From Streptomyces sp. XM4193 (GTDB taxonomy: Bacteria > Actinomycetota > Actinomycetes > Streptomycetales > Streptomycetaceae), in assembly GCF_023072595.1 (NCBI RefSeq), contig NZ_JALLGK010000006.1, positions 310,001 through 374,000 of the forward strand: a stretch of 64,000 nucleotides of DNA, in the 5' to 3' direction. Positions 51,027-59,401 of the stretch are shown here, in pieces. How positions within the stretch are numbered: the first letter of the stretch is position 1; every line of letters begins with the position of its first letter. A model generated the notes under the pieces. That model was not told where the DNA came from. It saw only the letters and a list, made by a program, of their open reading frames with translations, and did not search any database. The position numbers and the translations under genes are program-made.

Positions 51027-52019
51027 CTACACCGGCGGCCAGGGGATCGCCGGCCAGTCGCCGCTCGGCAGCGGGTGCCTGCCGGAGGAGACAAGTGCGG
51101 CGACGCGCTTGCGCAACGCCTGGATCTCGGCCTCGCTCAGCAGTCCGTCCAGACGCTCGGTCAGCGCGCCCCCGTGCTCCGCGAGCGCACGGGAGAGCTC
51201 GCGGAGTGCGACGGTCGCCTCCTCGGGCAGCGGCTCCCCGGCCCAACCCCACAGCAGGGTCCGGAGTTTGTCGTCCGTGTGAAAGGTCACTCCGTGGTCG
51301 ATGACGCTCAGCCGCCCGTCGGGCCTCGGCAGCAGGTGCCCGCCCTTGCGGTCGGCGTTGTTGATCACCGCGTCCAGCACGGCGGTGCGCCGCAGCCGCT
51401 CGTCGTCGGCGTGCACCAGGAGTGCGGTGCGCTCCGCTCCCGACTCGTCGGGTACGGCCGCGAAGCCGATCGCCTTCCACCCGGGCCCGGGCTCCTGGGC
51501 GTCCACCAGCGCCAGCAGCTCGCCGAGCCGCCCGAACCCGCCCGGCGCGTCGGCGCTCTCCGGCCCCGCGGCCCCGTGGGGCTCCGCGTCCGCCGCCGGG
51601 TCCGCGTCCCTCTCCGGGTCCGCGTCACCGTCCGGCCCCGCGCGCCCGTCGGGTCCCGGCCGCTCGGCCGAGGCGGGCCGGCCCGGGCGGGGGCCGATCC
51701 ACTGCTGGCACATCCCTCTGCCGTGCGGTCCCTCCCGCAGAACGGTGGGAGGGACCAGGTCCCAGCCCATCGCCCGGCACACCTCGTAGGCGGCGACCTC
51801 GCGGCCCGCGAGGTCCCCGTCGGGGAAGTCCCACAGCGGGCGCTCCCCGAGCACCGGCTTGTACACGCAGTCCAGTTGCTCCCCGCCGCGGGCCACCGTG
51901 GCGAACAGCACCGCGTTCGAGGCGTTGGGAATGCGGCCGTGCACGGTCAGTACGCCCTCGGCGAGCAGCGCGGGGACGGTCAGTCCGCGCTCCTGCGGTA
52001 GCCGTTCTGACGCGGGCAT
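51027..52019 (-). CDS. SCO1664 family protein (PI3/4-kinase-like fold)
   Basis: 330 residues. Kinase-like motifs are visible: an ATP-binding lysine in CVYKPVLGERPLWDFP, a catalytic loop NNADRKGGHLL and a metal-binding IDHGVTFH. These match the phosphatidylinositol 3/4-kinase superfamily, but the substrate is unknown. A poorly conserved Asp/Pro/Gly-rich insertion (DGDADPERDADPAADAEP) interrupts the centre. ATG at 52019 with GGAAGGA upstream. Its start overlaps the end of the DUF3090 gene by 40 bp, so the two are translationally coupled. It is co-located with mshC throughout actinobacteria. Confidence 0.85.
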   Translation of the reverse strand: MPASERLPQERGLTVPALLAEGVLTVHGRIPNASNAVLFATVARGGEQLDCVYKPVLGERPLWDFPDGDLAGREVAAYEVCRAMGWDLVPPTVLREGPHGRGMCQQWIGPRPGRPASAERPGPDGRAGPDGDADPERDADPAADAEPHGAAGPESADAPGGFGRLGELLALVDAQEPGPGWKAIGFAAVPDESGAERTALLVHADDERLRRTAVLDAVINNADRKGGHLLPRPDGRLSVIDHGVTFHTDDKLRTLLWGWAGEPLPEEATVALRELSRALAEHGGALTERLDGLLSEAEIQALRKRVAALVSSGRHPLPSGDWPAIPWPPV

Positions 52020-52570
52020 ACGTGTCCTTCCGGGTCGAGCGGGAGGCTGCACAGCGGGCACGGCGGGCGGCCCGCGTTGACGACGTCGATGGCCCGCTTG
52101 GCGAACGCCCGCGCCATGTCGCCGGTGATCCGCACCCGGAGCATCGGCGGGCCGTTCTCCTCGTCCTGGAGCAGCCGCTCCTCGGCGTCCGCGAGGTCCT
52201 CCTCGGAGTCCGCCTCCAACTCCACCAGCGCCTGCGCCTCGATCACCATGCGATCGCTCTCGCCGTCCCACGCCAGCGCCATCGTGCCGACGCGGAACTC
52301 CTCGTCGATCGGCGCCTCCAGCGGATCGGTGTCGGGCGAATCCGCGGCCACCGCCGGGACCGGGGCGTCGCCGCCGCTGCGGCGGACCACCTCGTCCAGC
52401 AGCTCGTCGATCCGCTCCGCGAGCGCCTCCACCTGGGCCTTCTCCAGGGAGACGCTGGTGGTGCGCCCCGCACTGGTCGCCTGCAGGAAGAACGTACGCC
52501 GTCCGGGAAGGCCGACCGTGCCGGCGACGAACCGGTCCGGGGGGTCATAGAGAAAGACCTGACGCGACAC
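51980..52570 (-). CDS. DUF3090 family protein
   Basis: 196 residues starting MSRQVFLYDPPDRFVAGTVG. The C-terminus has a zinc-ribbon-like pattern (PPCPLCSLPLDPEGHVCPRQNGY) with three cysteines and a histidine. The middle is acidic (ELEADSEEDLADAEERLLQDEE). Its function is not known. It always travels with an SCO1664-type kinase-like gene and a histidine phosphatase in actinobacteria, which suggests a shared unassigned pathway. GTG start with GTAGGA upstream. Its last 40 bp overlap the next gene. Confidence 0.88.
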   Translation of the reverse strand: MSRQVFLYDPPDRFVAGTVGLPGRRTFFLQATSAGRTTSVSLEKAQVEALAERIDELLDEVVRRSGGDAPVPAVAADSPDTDPLEAPIDEEFRVGTMALAWDGESDRMVIEAQALVELEADSEEDLADAEERLLQDEENGPPMLRVRITGDMARAFAKRAIDVVNAGRPPCPLCSLPLDPEGHVCPRQNGYRRSAD

Positions 52571-52657
52571 GTCCTACTCCAACAGCTGGGCTACGGGGAT
52601 ACAGCGGCACCCTACTTGTCGCGCCGATCAACTCGCCCACGCACCGGGGGAACCCGG

Positions 52658-53365
52658 CTACCGACCACCCCCGACGGCCGCCTGCGAGCCCTGGGAACCG
52701 CCCCGATCGGACTGCTCCGGCGCGCTCTCCCCCGCCGGCGGCGCGAGCGAGCCGAGGTCGCCCGTCTCGCCGAGCCGGACCACGTAGGGCCGTGTCGGGG
52801 TGTAGCGGACGGCGGTGACCGAGCAGGTCTCGACCGCGATGCGCTGGAAGAGGTCCAGATGCATTCCGAGGGCGTCGGCGACCACCGATTTGATGACGTC
52901 GCCGTGGCTGCACATCAGATAGACCGCTTCCGCGCCGTGCTCGGACTCGATCCGCGCGTTCCACTCGCGCACCGCCTCGACCGCGCGCTGCTGCATGCCG
53001 CGCATCGACTCGCCGCCCGGGAAGACGGCGGCGCTGGGATGCTGCTGGACGGTGGCCATCAGCGGCTCCCCGCCGAGCCCGGCGAGATCGCGGCCCGACC
53101 ACTGGCCGTAGTCGCACTCGTTGATCCGCTCCTCGATCTCCACGGCCTGGCCCCGCTGCTCGACGAGCGGTGCGAGCGTCTGGCGGCAGCGCAGCATCGG
53201 ACTGCGCACGACGGCGGCCAGCGGGATGCCGGACAGTCTGTCGGGGAGCGCGCGGGCCTGCTCCGCGCCGAGGGCGTCGAGTTCCACCCCGGGGGTGCGG
53301 CCTGCGAGCACTCCGGAGGTGTTGGCGGTGGACCGTCCGTGCCGGACGAGGAGGAGCGTGGGCAT
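52658..53365 (-). CDS. Histidine phosphatase family protein (MSMEG_4193-type)
   Basis: 235 residues of the phosphoglycerate-mutase-like superfamily. The phospho-accepting histidine is in LLVRHGRSTANTSG, the acid Glu in NECDYGQWSG, and the second histidine in CSHGDVIKSV. It probably hydrolyses a small phosphorylated metabolite. It is the first gene of the operon-like set phosphatase-DUF3090-SCO1664-mshC. The C-terminal 40 residues are Gly/Ser-rich and poorly conserved. ATG at 53365; no strong ribosome site is visible. Confidence 0.87.
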   Translation of the reverse strand: MPTLLLVRHGRSTANTSGVLAGRTPGVELDALGAEQARALPDRLSGIPLAAVVRSPMLRCRQTLAPLVEQRGQAVEIEERINECDYGQWSGRDLAGLGGEPLMATVQQHPSAAVFPGGESMRGMQQRAVEAVREWNARIESEHGAEAVYLMCSHGDVIKSVVADALGMHLDLFQRIAVETCSVTAVRYTPTRPYVVRLGETGDLGSLAPPAGESAPEQSDRGGSQGSQAAVGGGR

Positions 53366-53451
53366 GTCTGCCAGCGTACGGCCGGGCTCTCGCGGCGCGG
53401 AGCCCTCCGGCGCCCGTAACTCCGGGACGGGTGCGAGCGTTGTGCCCCGTG

Positions 53452-53492
53452 ACGGCCGTGGCGGGGAGACCCCGAGCCCCCACCACGGCCGT
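53452..53492 (-). terminator. Terminator hairpin after the LLM oxidoreductase gene
   Basis: Outer arms ACGGCCGTGG and CCACGGCCGT (10 bp) surround an inner GGGG-AGA-CCCC stem. It lies 175 bp past the LLM stop. Confidence 0.5.
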
Positions 53493-53507
53493 GGGACTTC
53501 ACTCTTT

Positions 53508-53553
53508 CCGGGCCAAAACTCCTCCCGGGTTCCGGGCCGAAACTCCTCCCGGG
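53508..53553. repeat. 24-bp tandem duplication
   Basis: CCGGGCCRAAACTCCTCCCGGG followed by TT occurs twice in a row, with one A/G difference; the second copy lacks the TT. Each unit has self-complementary ends (CCGGG/CCCGGG) and on the minus strand reads GGAGGAGTTT. Confidence 0.8.
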
Positions 53554-53666
53554 CCGGTCCTCGCGCGGGACCTCCGCCCCGCTGCATTCGCCGCGCCCGG
53601 CCGCGGCGCTCGCGAACCGCTTGCGCAGCACCGGACTTCGGCTGCTCGCGCGGGGCACCGTGCGGC

Positions 53667-54716
53667 TCAGGCCGTGCCGGACCGCTCCAGCGCCTCCACA
53701 CCCGCCCGCAGTGCGGCGATCCGCTCCTCCAGGCTGAAGCCCGCCGGCGCCAGCGACAGGGTGCCGACACCCGCCTCCGCGTACGCGCGCATCCGGTCGG
53801 CGATGCGGTCGACCGGGCCCAACAGCGTGGTGGAGTCGATGAGTTGCTCCGGCACGGCGGCGCCCGCGGCCTCCTTCTCGCCCGCCAGGTACTTCTCCTG
53901 GATCTCGGCCGCCTCCTGCTCGTACCCCATGCGCTGGGCGAGGCGGTTGTAGAAGTTCTGCTTGCGGCTGCCCATACCGCCCACGTAGAGCGCGGTGTAG
54001 GGACGGAACATGTCGGCCAGCGCGCTGACGTCCTCGCCCACCGCCATGGGGACCGTCGGGCAGACGTCGAAGCCCTCCAGCGTCTTTCCGGCCTTCTCGC
54101 GGCCCGCGCGCACCGGGCCGAGCGTCGTCGTCTCGGCGTGCTCGGGGGCGAAGAGCACCAGCAGCGCACCGTCGGCGATCTCGCCGGTCTGCTCCAGGTT
54201 CTTCGGGCCGATCGCCGCGATGTAGAGCGGAATGCGCTCGCGCTCCGGGTGCACGGTGAGCTTGATCGGCTTGCCCGGGCCGCCCGGCAGCGGCAGTGTC
54301 CAGTGCTCGCCCTCGTGGGTCAGCCGCTCGCGGGCCATCGCCTTGCGGATGATCTCCACGTACTCGCGGGTGCGGGCGAGGGGCTTGTCGAACTTGACGC
54401 CGTACCAGCCCTCGGAGACCTGCGGGCCGGAGACGCCCAGTCCCAGCCGGAACCGGCCGCCGGAGAGCGCGTCCAGCGTGGCGGCGGTCATCGCGGTCAT
54501 CGCGGGGGCGCGGGCGGGGATCTGGAAGATGCCCGAGCCGACGTCGATGCGTTCGGTGTGGGCGGCCACCCAGCTGAGCACGGTGGGGGCGTCCGAGCCG
54601 TACGCCTCCGCGGCCCAGCAGACCTCGTAACCCAGCCGGTCCGCCTCCTTGGCCACCTCCAGGTTGTCCCGGTCCATGCCGACACCCCAGTAGCCGAGGT
54701 TGATGCCGAGCCGCAT
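53667..54716 (-). CDS. LLM class F420-dependent oxidoreductase
   Basis: A 349-residue luciferase-like TIM-barrel protein, of the F420-dependent class common in actinobacteria. Recognisable parts are MRLGINLGYWGVGMDRDNLE, LDALSGGRFRLGLGVSGPQV and PLYIAAIGPKNLEQTGEIAD. The substrate is not predictable; F420 use is inferred from the family. ATG with GAGAGGAG upstream. It diverges from the aldo/keto reductase gene with 88 bp between starts. Confidence 0.88.
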   Translation of the reverse strand: MRLGINLGYWGVGMDRDNLEVAKEADRLGYEVCWAAEAYGSDAPTVLSWVAAHTERIDVGSGIFQIPARAPAMTAMTAATLDALSGGRFRLGLGVSGPQVSEGWYGVKFDKPLARTREYVEIIRKAMARERLTHEGEHWTLPLPGGPGKPIKLTVHPERERIPLYIAAIGPKNLEQTGEIADGALLVLFAPEHAETTTLGPVRAGREKAGKTLEGFDVCPTVPMAVGEDVSALADMFRPYTALYVGGMGSRKQNFYNRLAQRMGYEQEAAEIQEKYLAGEKEAAGAAVPEQLIDSTTLLGPVDRIADRMRAYAEAGVGTLSLAPAGFSLEERIAALRAGVEALERSGTA

Positions 54717-54804
54717 GAGGGCTCCTCTCGTCGTTGAGCCTTACCCATCAGTAACGTTGCTGCCCCTGGGACTGTAGCGACTGCCCGAACTAGTCTCAAC
54801 GCCC

Positions 54805-55791
54805 ATGGAGCTAAGGCAACTGGGGCGCACCGGCCTCCGTGTCTCCAGGGTCGGCCTGGGCACACTCACCTGGGGCAGGGAGACCTCCGACCAGGAGGCG
54901 GCGACCCTGCTGAAGACCTTCTGGGAGGCCGGCGGCACGCTGGTCGACACCGCCGACGTCTACGCGGACGGCGGGGCCGAGTGCCTGCTGGGGCGTCTGA
55001 TGGAGACCCTCATCCCACGACGCGACCTGGTCATCGCGACCAAGGCGGGCTGCGTACCCGACCCCCAGCGGCCCACCGACGGTTCCAGGGGCCATCTGCT
55101 GGCGGCGCTCGACGCCTCCCTGCAACGGCTGGGCACCTCGTACGTGGACCTGTGGCAGGTGCACGCCTTCGATCCGCACACCCCGTTGGAGGAGACGCTC
55201 CAGACGGTCGATCTCGCGGTGCGCAGCGGACGGGCCCGGTACGCCGGGGTGTGCGGGTTCAGCGGCTGGCAGCTCGCGAAGGCGGCCACCTGGCAGTTGG
55301 CCGGGGGCGAGTCGCGGATCCGGCTGTCCGGTGCGCAGTTGGAGTACTCGCTGCTCCAACGCGGCCCGGAGCGCGAGGTGTTGCCGGCCGCGCTGGACCT
55401 CGGCGTCGGTCTGCTGCCGTCCTCGCCGCTGGGACGCGGGGTGCTGACGGGCAAGTACCGCGAGGGCGCCAGGCCGCAGCACTCGCGCGGAGCGTCCGAG
55501 CGCATGGCCGGATTCGTCGGCCCCTACCTCGACGCCGCCTCGGAACGGGTGGTCGAGGCCGTGCGCACCGCGGCGGACGGACTGGCCGTCAGTCCGCTGC
55601 ACGTGGCGCTCGCCTGGGTCCGCGACCGGCCCGCGGTCGCCGCCCCGCTGGTCGGCGCGCGCACCGCGAAGCAGCTGGGACAAGCGTTGTCAGTGGAGGC
55701 ACTTACGCTTCCTGACGAGATAACCAGGGCGCTGGACGACGTGTCGGCGCCCGAGCACCGCTATCCCGATCAGGACTGGAGCACGCAGTGA
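54805..55791 (+). CDS. Aldo/keto reductase
   Basis: A 328-residue NADPH-dependent reductase of the AKR TIM-barrel fold. It begins MELRQLGRTGLRVSRVGLGT. The catalytic Tyr is in VDTADVYADGGAECLLG, the Lys in VIATKAG and the His-containing stretch in DLWQVHAFDP. The cofactor-binding loop is PLVGARTAKQL near the end. The substrate is unknown. Its stop overlaps the start of the RecD-like gene by 4 bp (GTGA), so the two are translationally coupled despite unrelated roles. Confidence 0.88.
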   Translation: MELRQLGRTGLRVSRVGLGTLTWGRETSDQEAATLLKTFWEAGGTLVDTADVYADGGAECLLGRLMETLIPRRDLVIATKAGCVPDPQRPTDGSRGHLLAALDASLQRLGTSYVDLWQVHAFDPHTPLEETLQTVDLAVRSGRARYAGVCGFSGWQLAKAATWQLAGGESRIRLSGAQLEYSLLQRGPEREVLPAALDLGVGLLPSSPLGRGVLTGKYREGARPQHSRGASERMAGFVGPYLDAASERVVEAVRTAADGLAVSPLHVALAWVRDRPAVAAPLVGARTAKQLGQALSVEALTLPDEITRALDDVSAPEHRYPDQDWSTQ

Positions 55792-57884
55792 CCACTCCTC
55801 CCCCGACTTCCGGCTCCGGGGCCGGGCCGAGCGACGCCGCCCGACCGCCGAGCGACGGCGCGGCGGCAGGCACGGCGGACGGCGAGGCAGGCACCGCCGA
55901 AGAGCGGAGCGCGCCGAGCGGACGGGCCGCCGAGCTGATGGCGGCGGTGCGAGCGGTGGAGAGCGGGGAGCGCTCCGCGACCGACTTCTTCGCCGCTCCC
56001 GCGCCGCCGCCCCGTACGGCTCCGCGCGCCGCACCGTCTGCGGCCCCCGCCGCGCCGCACGCCGCCGCGCCGCAGGAGGTGCCCGGCGAGGTCCACGAGC
56101 TGTTGGCGCGCGCCGGCGCCCCGGCCGCGCTGGCCGCCCCGGTGGTGCTCGCGCTCGGCCCGCGGGCGGCGGAGGTGCTGCTGGAGGACCCGTGGCAGCT
56201 GCTGCTGGTTCCCGGCGTGCGACCCGAGCAGGCAGACGCGTTCGCCCGGGCGCTGCCCGGCGAGGAGCACGGGCCGGACAGCCCCGCGCGGGGCCGGGCG
56301 CTCGCGGTGTGGCTGCTGGCCCGGGCCGCCCGCCAGGGCCACACGGTGCTCGAAGTGAGCGCGCTGGCGCAGCAGTTGGCCGCCTTCTCGGTGAGCGAGG
56401 CGGAGGCCGCCGTGTACGCCGCGGCCGAGGAGGGCCTGCTGCTCGCCTTCGCTCCCGAGCAGCCCCCGGCGGACGGCACTCGGGCGGGCAGTGCGGGCAG
56501 TACGGAGGCGGGCAGTGCGGAGGCGGACGGCGAGGGCGGTGTGGCGGAGCCCGCGGGCCCGGTGCTGGTCGGTCTGGAGCGCTGGGCGCTGGCCGAGGAG
56601 AGCCTCGCCGAGGGCGTACAGCGGCTGTTGACCACCTTCGCCCCGGACACCGAGGGCCGTGAGGAGTGGGAGAAGGCGGCAGCGTCCGTCTCCGGGCCCT
56701 CCGCCCGCGAGTTGATCGGCGCGGTCGCCGGCGCGGCGCTGGTGCTGCACTCCGGCGGCGAGAGCGCCAAGGCCGAGCCCGCCGCGCTGGCGGGTGCGGC
56801 TGCCGCGCTCGGGCTGCGCGTCTGTGTGGCCGCGTGGAGCGAGGAGGACCGCGAGCGGCTGGGGACAGCGGCCACCGACGGGTCGGTGCGCGAGGACGCC
56901 TGCACCGCGGTCACCGTCGCCGGACTGCTCGGCGGGAGCGAGGGGCCCGGCCGGGACGAGGAGGGCTGCTTCACCGTCGATCTGCTGATCGTCACCGACG
57001 CGGGTCTGCTGGGCACCGAGACGGCCGCCGCCCTCGTCGAATCGCTGCCCGAGGGCGCGCGGCTGGTGCTGAGCGGCGATCCGCAGCTGCTCGGTTCTGC
57101 GGGCGCGGGGCAGGTGCTGGCCGATCTGTTCGCCGCGCGGATCTGCCCGCAGGTCGTCTCCCGCACTCCCGACCCTGGCCCGCTCGGCGAGTTGGTGTCG
57201 AGCATCGGGATCGGTGAGCTGCCCCGGGTGGAGGCGCCCGACCGCGAGGTGGTGATCGTGCCGGTGCGGGACGCGGGCGAGGCGGTGCACCGCACCGTGC
57301 AGCTGGTGGCCGATTCGGTGCCGCGGGCGGTCGGCGTGCCGGCCGAGCAGACCCAGGTCGTCACCGTCGGCCCGGAGGGCGGCGCGGGCGCCAGGTCGCT
57401 CAACGCCGCGCTCAAGCAGCGTCTCAACCCCGGCCCCGGCGCCTTCGACGGCTTCGACGCCGGGGACCGGGTGCTGCACACCCCGCAGCCGGGCCGCTCG
57501 GTTCCCGCCACCGTCCTCGGCGCCGACGAGAGCGGTCTGCGGTTGGAGTGCTTCGGCCAACAGATCACCGTGCCCAGGGAGTTGCTGGCGGAGACCGTGC
57601 GGCACGGCTGGGCGATCACCGCCCACCAGGCTGCCGGCAGGCGTTGGCCCGCCGCGGTCGTCGTGCTGCCGGGGGACGCGGGTGCGCTGCTGGACCGCCG
57701 CTGGGTCTACACCGCCTTCGGGCGCGGCGCACGGCACGTCTCGGTCGTCCAGGGGCTCGGCCCCGAGCTGGACCGGATCGTTGCGGAGCGGCCCAGCACG
57801 ACGCGCCTCACCCGGCTGCGGTCCCTGCTCAATGCCCAGCGGGCGGAGCAGCAGCGAGCGGAGCAGCAGCCGGCGGAGCAGTAG
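55788..57884 (+). CDS. RecD2-like helix-hairpin-helix protein with degenerate ATPase motifs
   Basis: 698 residues. An Ala/Pro-rich N-terminus (1-95) precedes helix-hairpin-helix repeats (100-215) like those of RecD2. A RecA-like core and UvrD_C_2-like C-terminus follow. The core aligns with RecD2 but is eroded. The Walker A position reads HSGGESAKA (about 321-329) instead of GGPGTGKT. Walker B reads LLIVTDAGLL (about 399-408) instead of DEAS. Motif III survives as LSGDPQLLGSAGAGQVL. The last motif reads WAITAHQAAGRRWP. Helicase activity is therefore unlikely; a DNA-binding or scaffold role is inferred. The end carries an EQQ repeat. GTG start overlaps the aldo/keto reductase stop. Confidence 0.78.
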   Translation: MTTPPPTSGSGAGPSDAARPPSDGAAAGTADGEAGTAEERSAPSGRAAELMAAVRAVESGERSATDFFAAPAPPPRTAPRAAPSAAPAAPHAAAPQEVPGEVHELLARAGAPAALAAPVVLALGPRAAEVLLEDPWQLLLVPGVRPEQADAFARALPGEEHGPDSPARGRALAVWLLARAARQGHTVLEVSALAQQLAAFSVSEAEAAVYAAAEEGLLLAFAPEQPPADGTRAGSAGSTEAGSAEADGEGGVAEPAGPVLVGLERWALAEESLAEGVQRLLTTFAPDTEGREEWEKAAASVSGPSARELIGAVAGAALVLHSGGESAKAEPAALAGAAAALGLRVCVAAWSEEDRERLGTAATDGSVREDACTAVTVAGLLGGSEGPGRDEEGCFTVDLLIVTDAGLLGTETAAALVESLPEGARLVLSGDPQLLGSAGAGQVLADLFAARICPQVVSRTPDPGPLGELVSSIGIGELPRVEAPDREVVIVPVRDAGEAVHRTVQLVADSVPRAVGVPAEQTQVVTVGPEGGAGARSLNAALKQRLNPGPGAFDGFDAGDRVLHTPQPGRSVPATVLGADESGLRLECFGQQITVPRELLAETVRHGWAITAHQAAGRRWPAAVVVLPGDAGALLDRRWVYTAFGRGARHVSVVQGLGPELDRIVAERPSTTRLTRLRSLLNAQRAEQQRAEQQPAEQ

Positions 57885-57895
57885 CCGGCGGGCGT

Positions 57896-57928
57896 CCGGG
57901 TCGGGTCACCGCGGTGACCCGAGCCCGG
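57896..57928. terminator. Palindromic terminator between convergent genes
   Basis: The perfect 20-bp palindrome CGGGTCACCG|CGGTGACCCG (57902-57921) is extended by CCGGG and CCCGG on the flanks. It lies 12 bp past the RecD-like stop. Confidence 0.75.
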
Positions 57929-58024
57929 CCCGTCGAGCGTGCGAGCGGGGCCGGTGCGGCGGCCGTACGACCCGGTGCGGCGCTCGGCTCGCCCGACCCG
58001 TCCGGCCCCAGCAGCCCCGGGAGT

Positions 58025-58693
58025 TCAGTGCCGGCGGTCCCGGGAGTCGTAGAGCTCGTCCTCGTCGAAGACGGAGCTGACGTCGAAGCGGCAGATGACG
58101 CGCTCCGGGTCGGCGGCGTCGAAGGGCGCGCTCAGCCACTCCCCCGCCTCGGCCGGCTCGTCCGCCGCCAGCACCCAGAGCGTGGAGTCGCCCTCCTCCA
58201 GCCCGAACTCCTTGTGCCTGGTGGAGATCTCGTCCGGCTCGAACTCCCCGAACAGCACGCCGAGCGCGGCGTGCACGCTGCTGCCGGCGTCCTCGCCGTC
58301 CTCCTCCTCGGCGTCGACCGAGTCGGGATCGAGTTCGCTGATGCGCCGTGCCTGCGCGAGCAGCCGCAGCGGCTCGGCGACGGTGTAGTCCCGGCGCACC
58401 AGAACGCTCACCGCGCTCGGGTCGTCCGGCCCCATGTACGGCGGGAGGCTGTCCGCGCCGGGGATCTCGAACGGCGTGACCTCGTCGTGGGCGTCGTAGA
58501 GCAGCGCGTCGTACACCTCGCCGGCGGCGGCCAGTTCGTTGAAGGCCGCGTAGACGGCGGCGTCCTCCTCGGGGCCGGCGGCTTCGGAGCCGTCCCGTTC
58601 CTCGATGGCGTCGAGGTGACGGTCCAGCGCGGTCTTCAGGGCTTCGACGGCGGCTCGTACCTCGGCAGCGGCGGGCTGCGCAGCATCAGACAT
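58025..58693 (-). CDS. Conserved acidic protein of unknown function
   Basis: 222 residues, very acidic, starting MSDAAQPAAAEVRAAVEALK. The N-terminal helical part leads to an alpha/beta core with PFEIPGADSLPPYMGPDDPS and SVLVRRDYTVAEPLRLLAQ. The end is a Trp-containing segment (LWVLAADEPAEAGEWL). No catalytic motif is recognised. It is similar in place to a hypothetical gene near the chaplins of other Streptomyces. I chose ATG at 58693; the frame extends to 58876 but with arginine-rich, non-family-like sequence. Confidence 0.75.
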   Translation of the reverse strand: MSDAAQPAAAEVRAAVEALKTALDRHLDAIEERDGSEAAGPEEDAAVYAAFNELAAAGEVYDALLYDAHDEVTPFEIPGADSLPPYMGPDDPSAVSVLVRRDYTVAEPLRLLAQARRISELDPDSVDAEEEDGEDAGSSVHAALGVLFGEFEPDEISTRHKEFGLEEGDSTLWVLAADEPAEAGEWLSAPFDAADPERVICRFDVSSVFDEDELYDSRDRRH

Positions 58694-59101
58694 ACAGCAG
58701 ACGCTATCCGCAACGGGGCCCCGCCCGCACAATAGATGCGATGCCGGAACACAAGAATCGTCCGGCAGGCTCCGGCCCGACCCGCCACCGAGCCCCGGAG
58801 AGCCGTTCGCAAGCCCTCCCGGAGCAGCCGGTCGCTGATCCGGCGGACACGGCCGGCGCGCACGGCTGCCGGACACTGCAAGCGGACACGACGGGCCGGC
58901 ATGCTTTCGGCCACTGTCCGGATCGCGCAGACTTGGCCCCGGCCGGCACGTGTACCTTCGCCCGGACCGGGAGAGTCTGAGGGAAGGTGCCGAGAAGCTG
59001 GACGATCTCCTGCGACGTCTCTACTGGCCCAGCGCGGGACGACCCGAGCGGATCGTGGTCGCACGTCTTCGCACTGGGAGAATGGATCGGTTTCACGTTC
59101 G
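58694..59101. other. 408-bp gap, no confident gene
   Basis: It holds the upstream region of the acidic unknown gene and of the DUF5703 gene. Base composition is less GC-biased than in coding regions. A short plus-strand frame near 58950-59090 (LREGAEKLDDLLRRLYWP) looks protein-like but has weak third-position bias and runs out of phase into DUF5703, so it is not called. Confidence 0.5.
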
Positions 59102-59290
59102 ATGCCGGAATACGAGTTTCGCGATGTGTACGTCCCCCGAGGTGTCTCCCGGAGCGCCGCGACGCGTCTGCTCACCGAGCACGCCGAGTACGGGCACTGG
59201 GAGCTGGACAGGTTGCGGCTGCATCCGGACGGGAGTCGGCGGGTGCGACTGCGCCGGCGGATCATCCGTCAGCTGCGCGCGACCTGGTGA
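59102..59290 (+). CDS. DUF5703 family small protein
   Basis: 62 residues: MPEYEFRDVYVPRGVSRSAA, then a helix ending ELDRLRLHPDG and a basic tail RRVRLRRRIIRQLRATW. This matches the small Streptomyces DUF5703 family, which is very basic at the C-terminus. The role is unknown, with nucleic acid or membrane binding possible. ATG at 59102 is used although the ribosome site is weak. It converges with chpC over a long hairpin. Confidence 0.75.
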   Translation: MPEYEFRDVYVPRGVSRSAATRLLTEHAEYGHWELDRLRLHPDGSRRVRLRRRIIRQLRATW

Positions 59291-59307
59291 GGCAGGAGCG
59301 CGGACAG

Positions 59308-59343
59308 CGGAAGCGGGCCCCGCGACTGCGGGACCCGCTTCCG
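59308..59343. terminator. Hairpin between DUF5703 and chpC
   Basis: CGGAAGCGGG and CCCGCTTCCG pair (10 bp), with an inner CCCGC-GACT-GCGGG stem after one mismatch. It lies between convergent genes. Confidence 0.7.
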
Positions 59344-59401
59344 GTGTGCTTGCGGGCGCCGCGTCCGTTGCCGGCCGGGCGCGTCCGCGACGCCGGTTGT
59401 G

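Larger units (their letters stand above)
53366..53666. other. 301-bp gap between the phosphatase and LLM genes
   Basis: No gene is evident. It contains the LLM terminator (53452-53492), a 24-bp tandem duplication (53508-53553) and the phosphatase promoter region. Confidence 0.6.

Noticed and set aside
58950..59100. Plus-strand peptide-like frame LREGAEKLDDLLRRLYWP ahead of DUF5703
   Set aside because: Third-position GC is too low for a gene here, and the frame runs into DUF5703 out of phase; probably promoter DNA.
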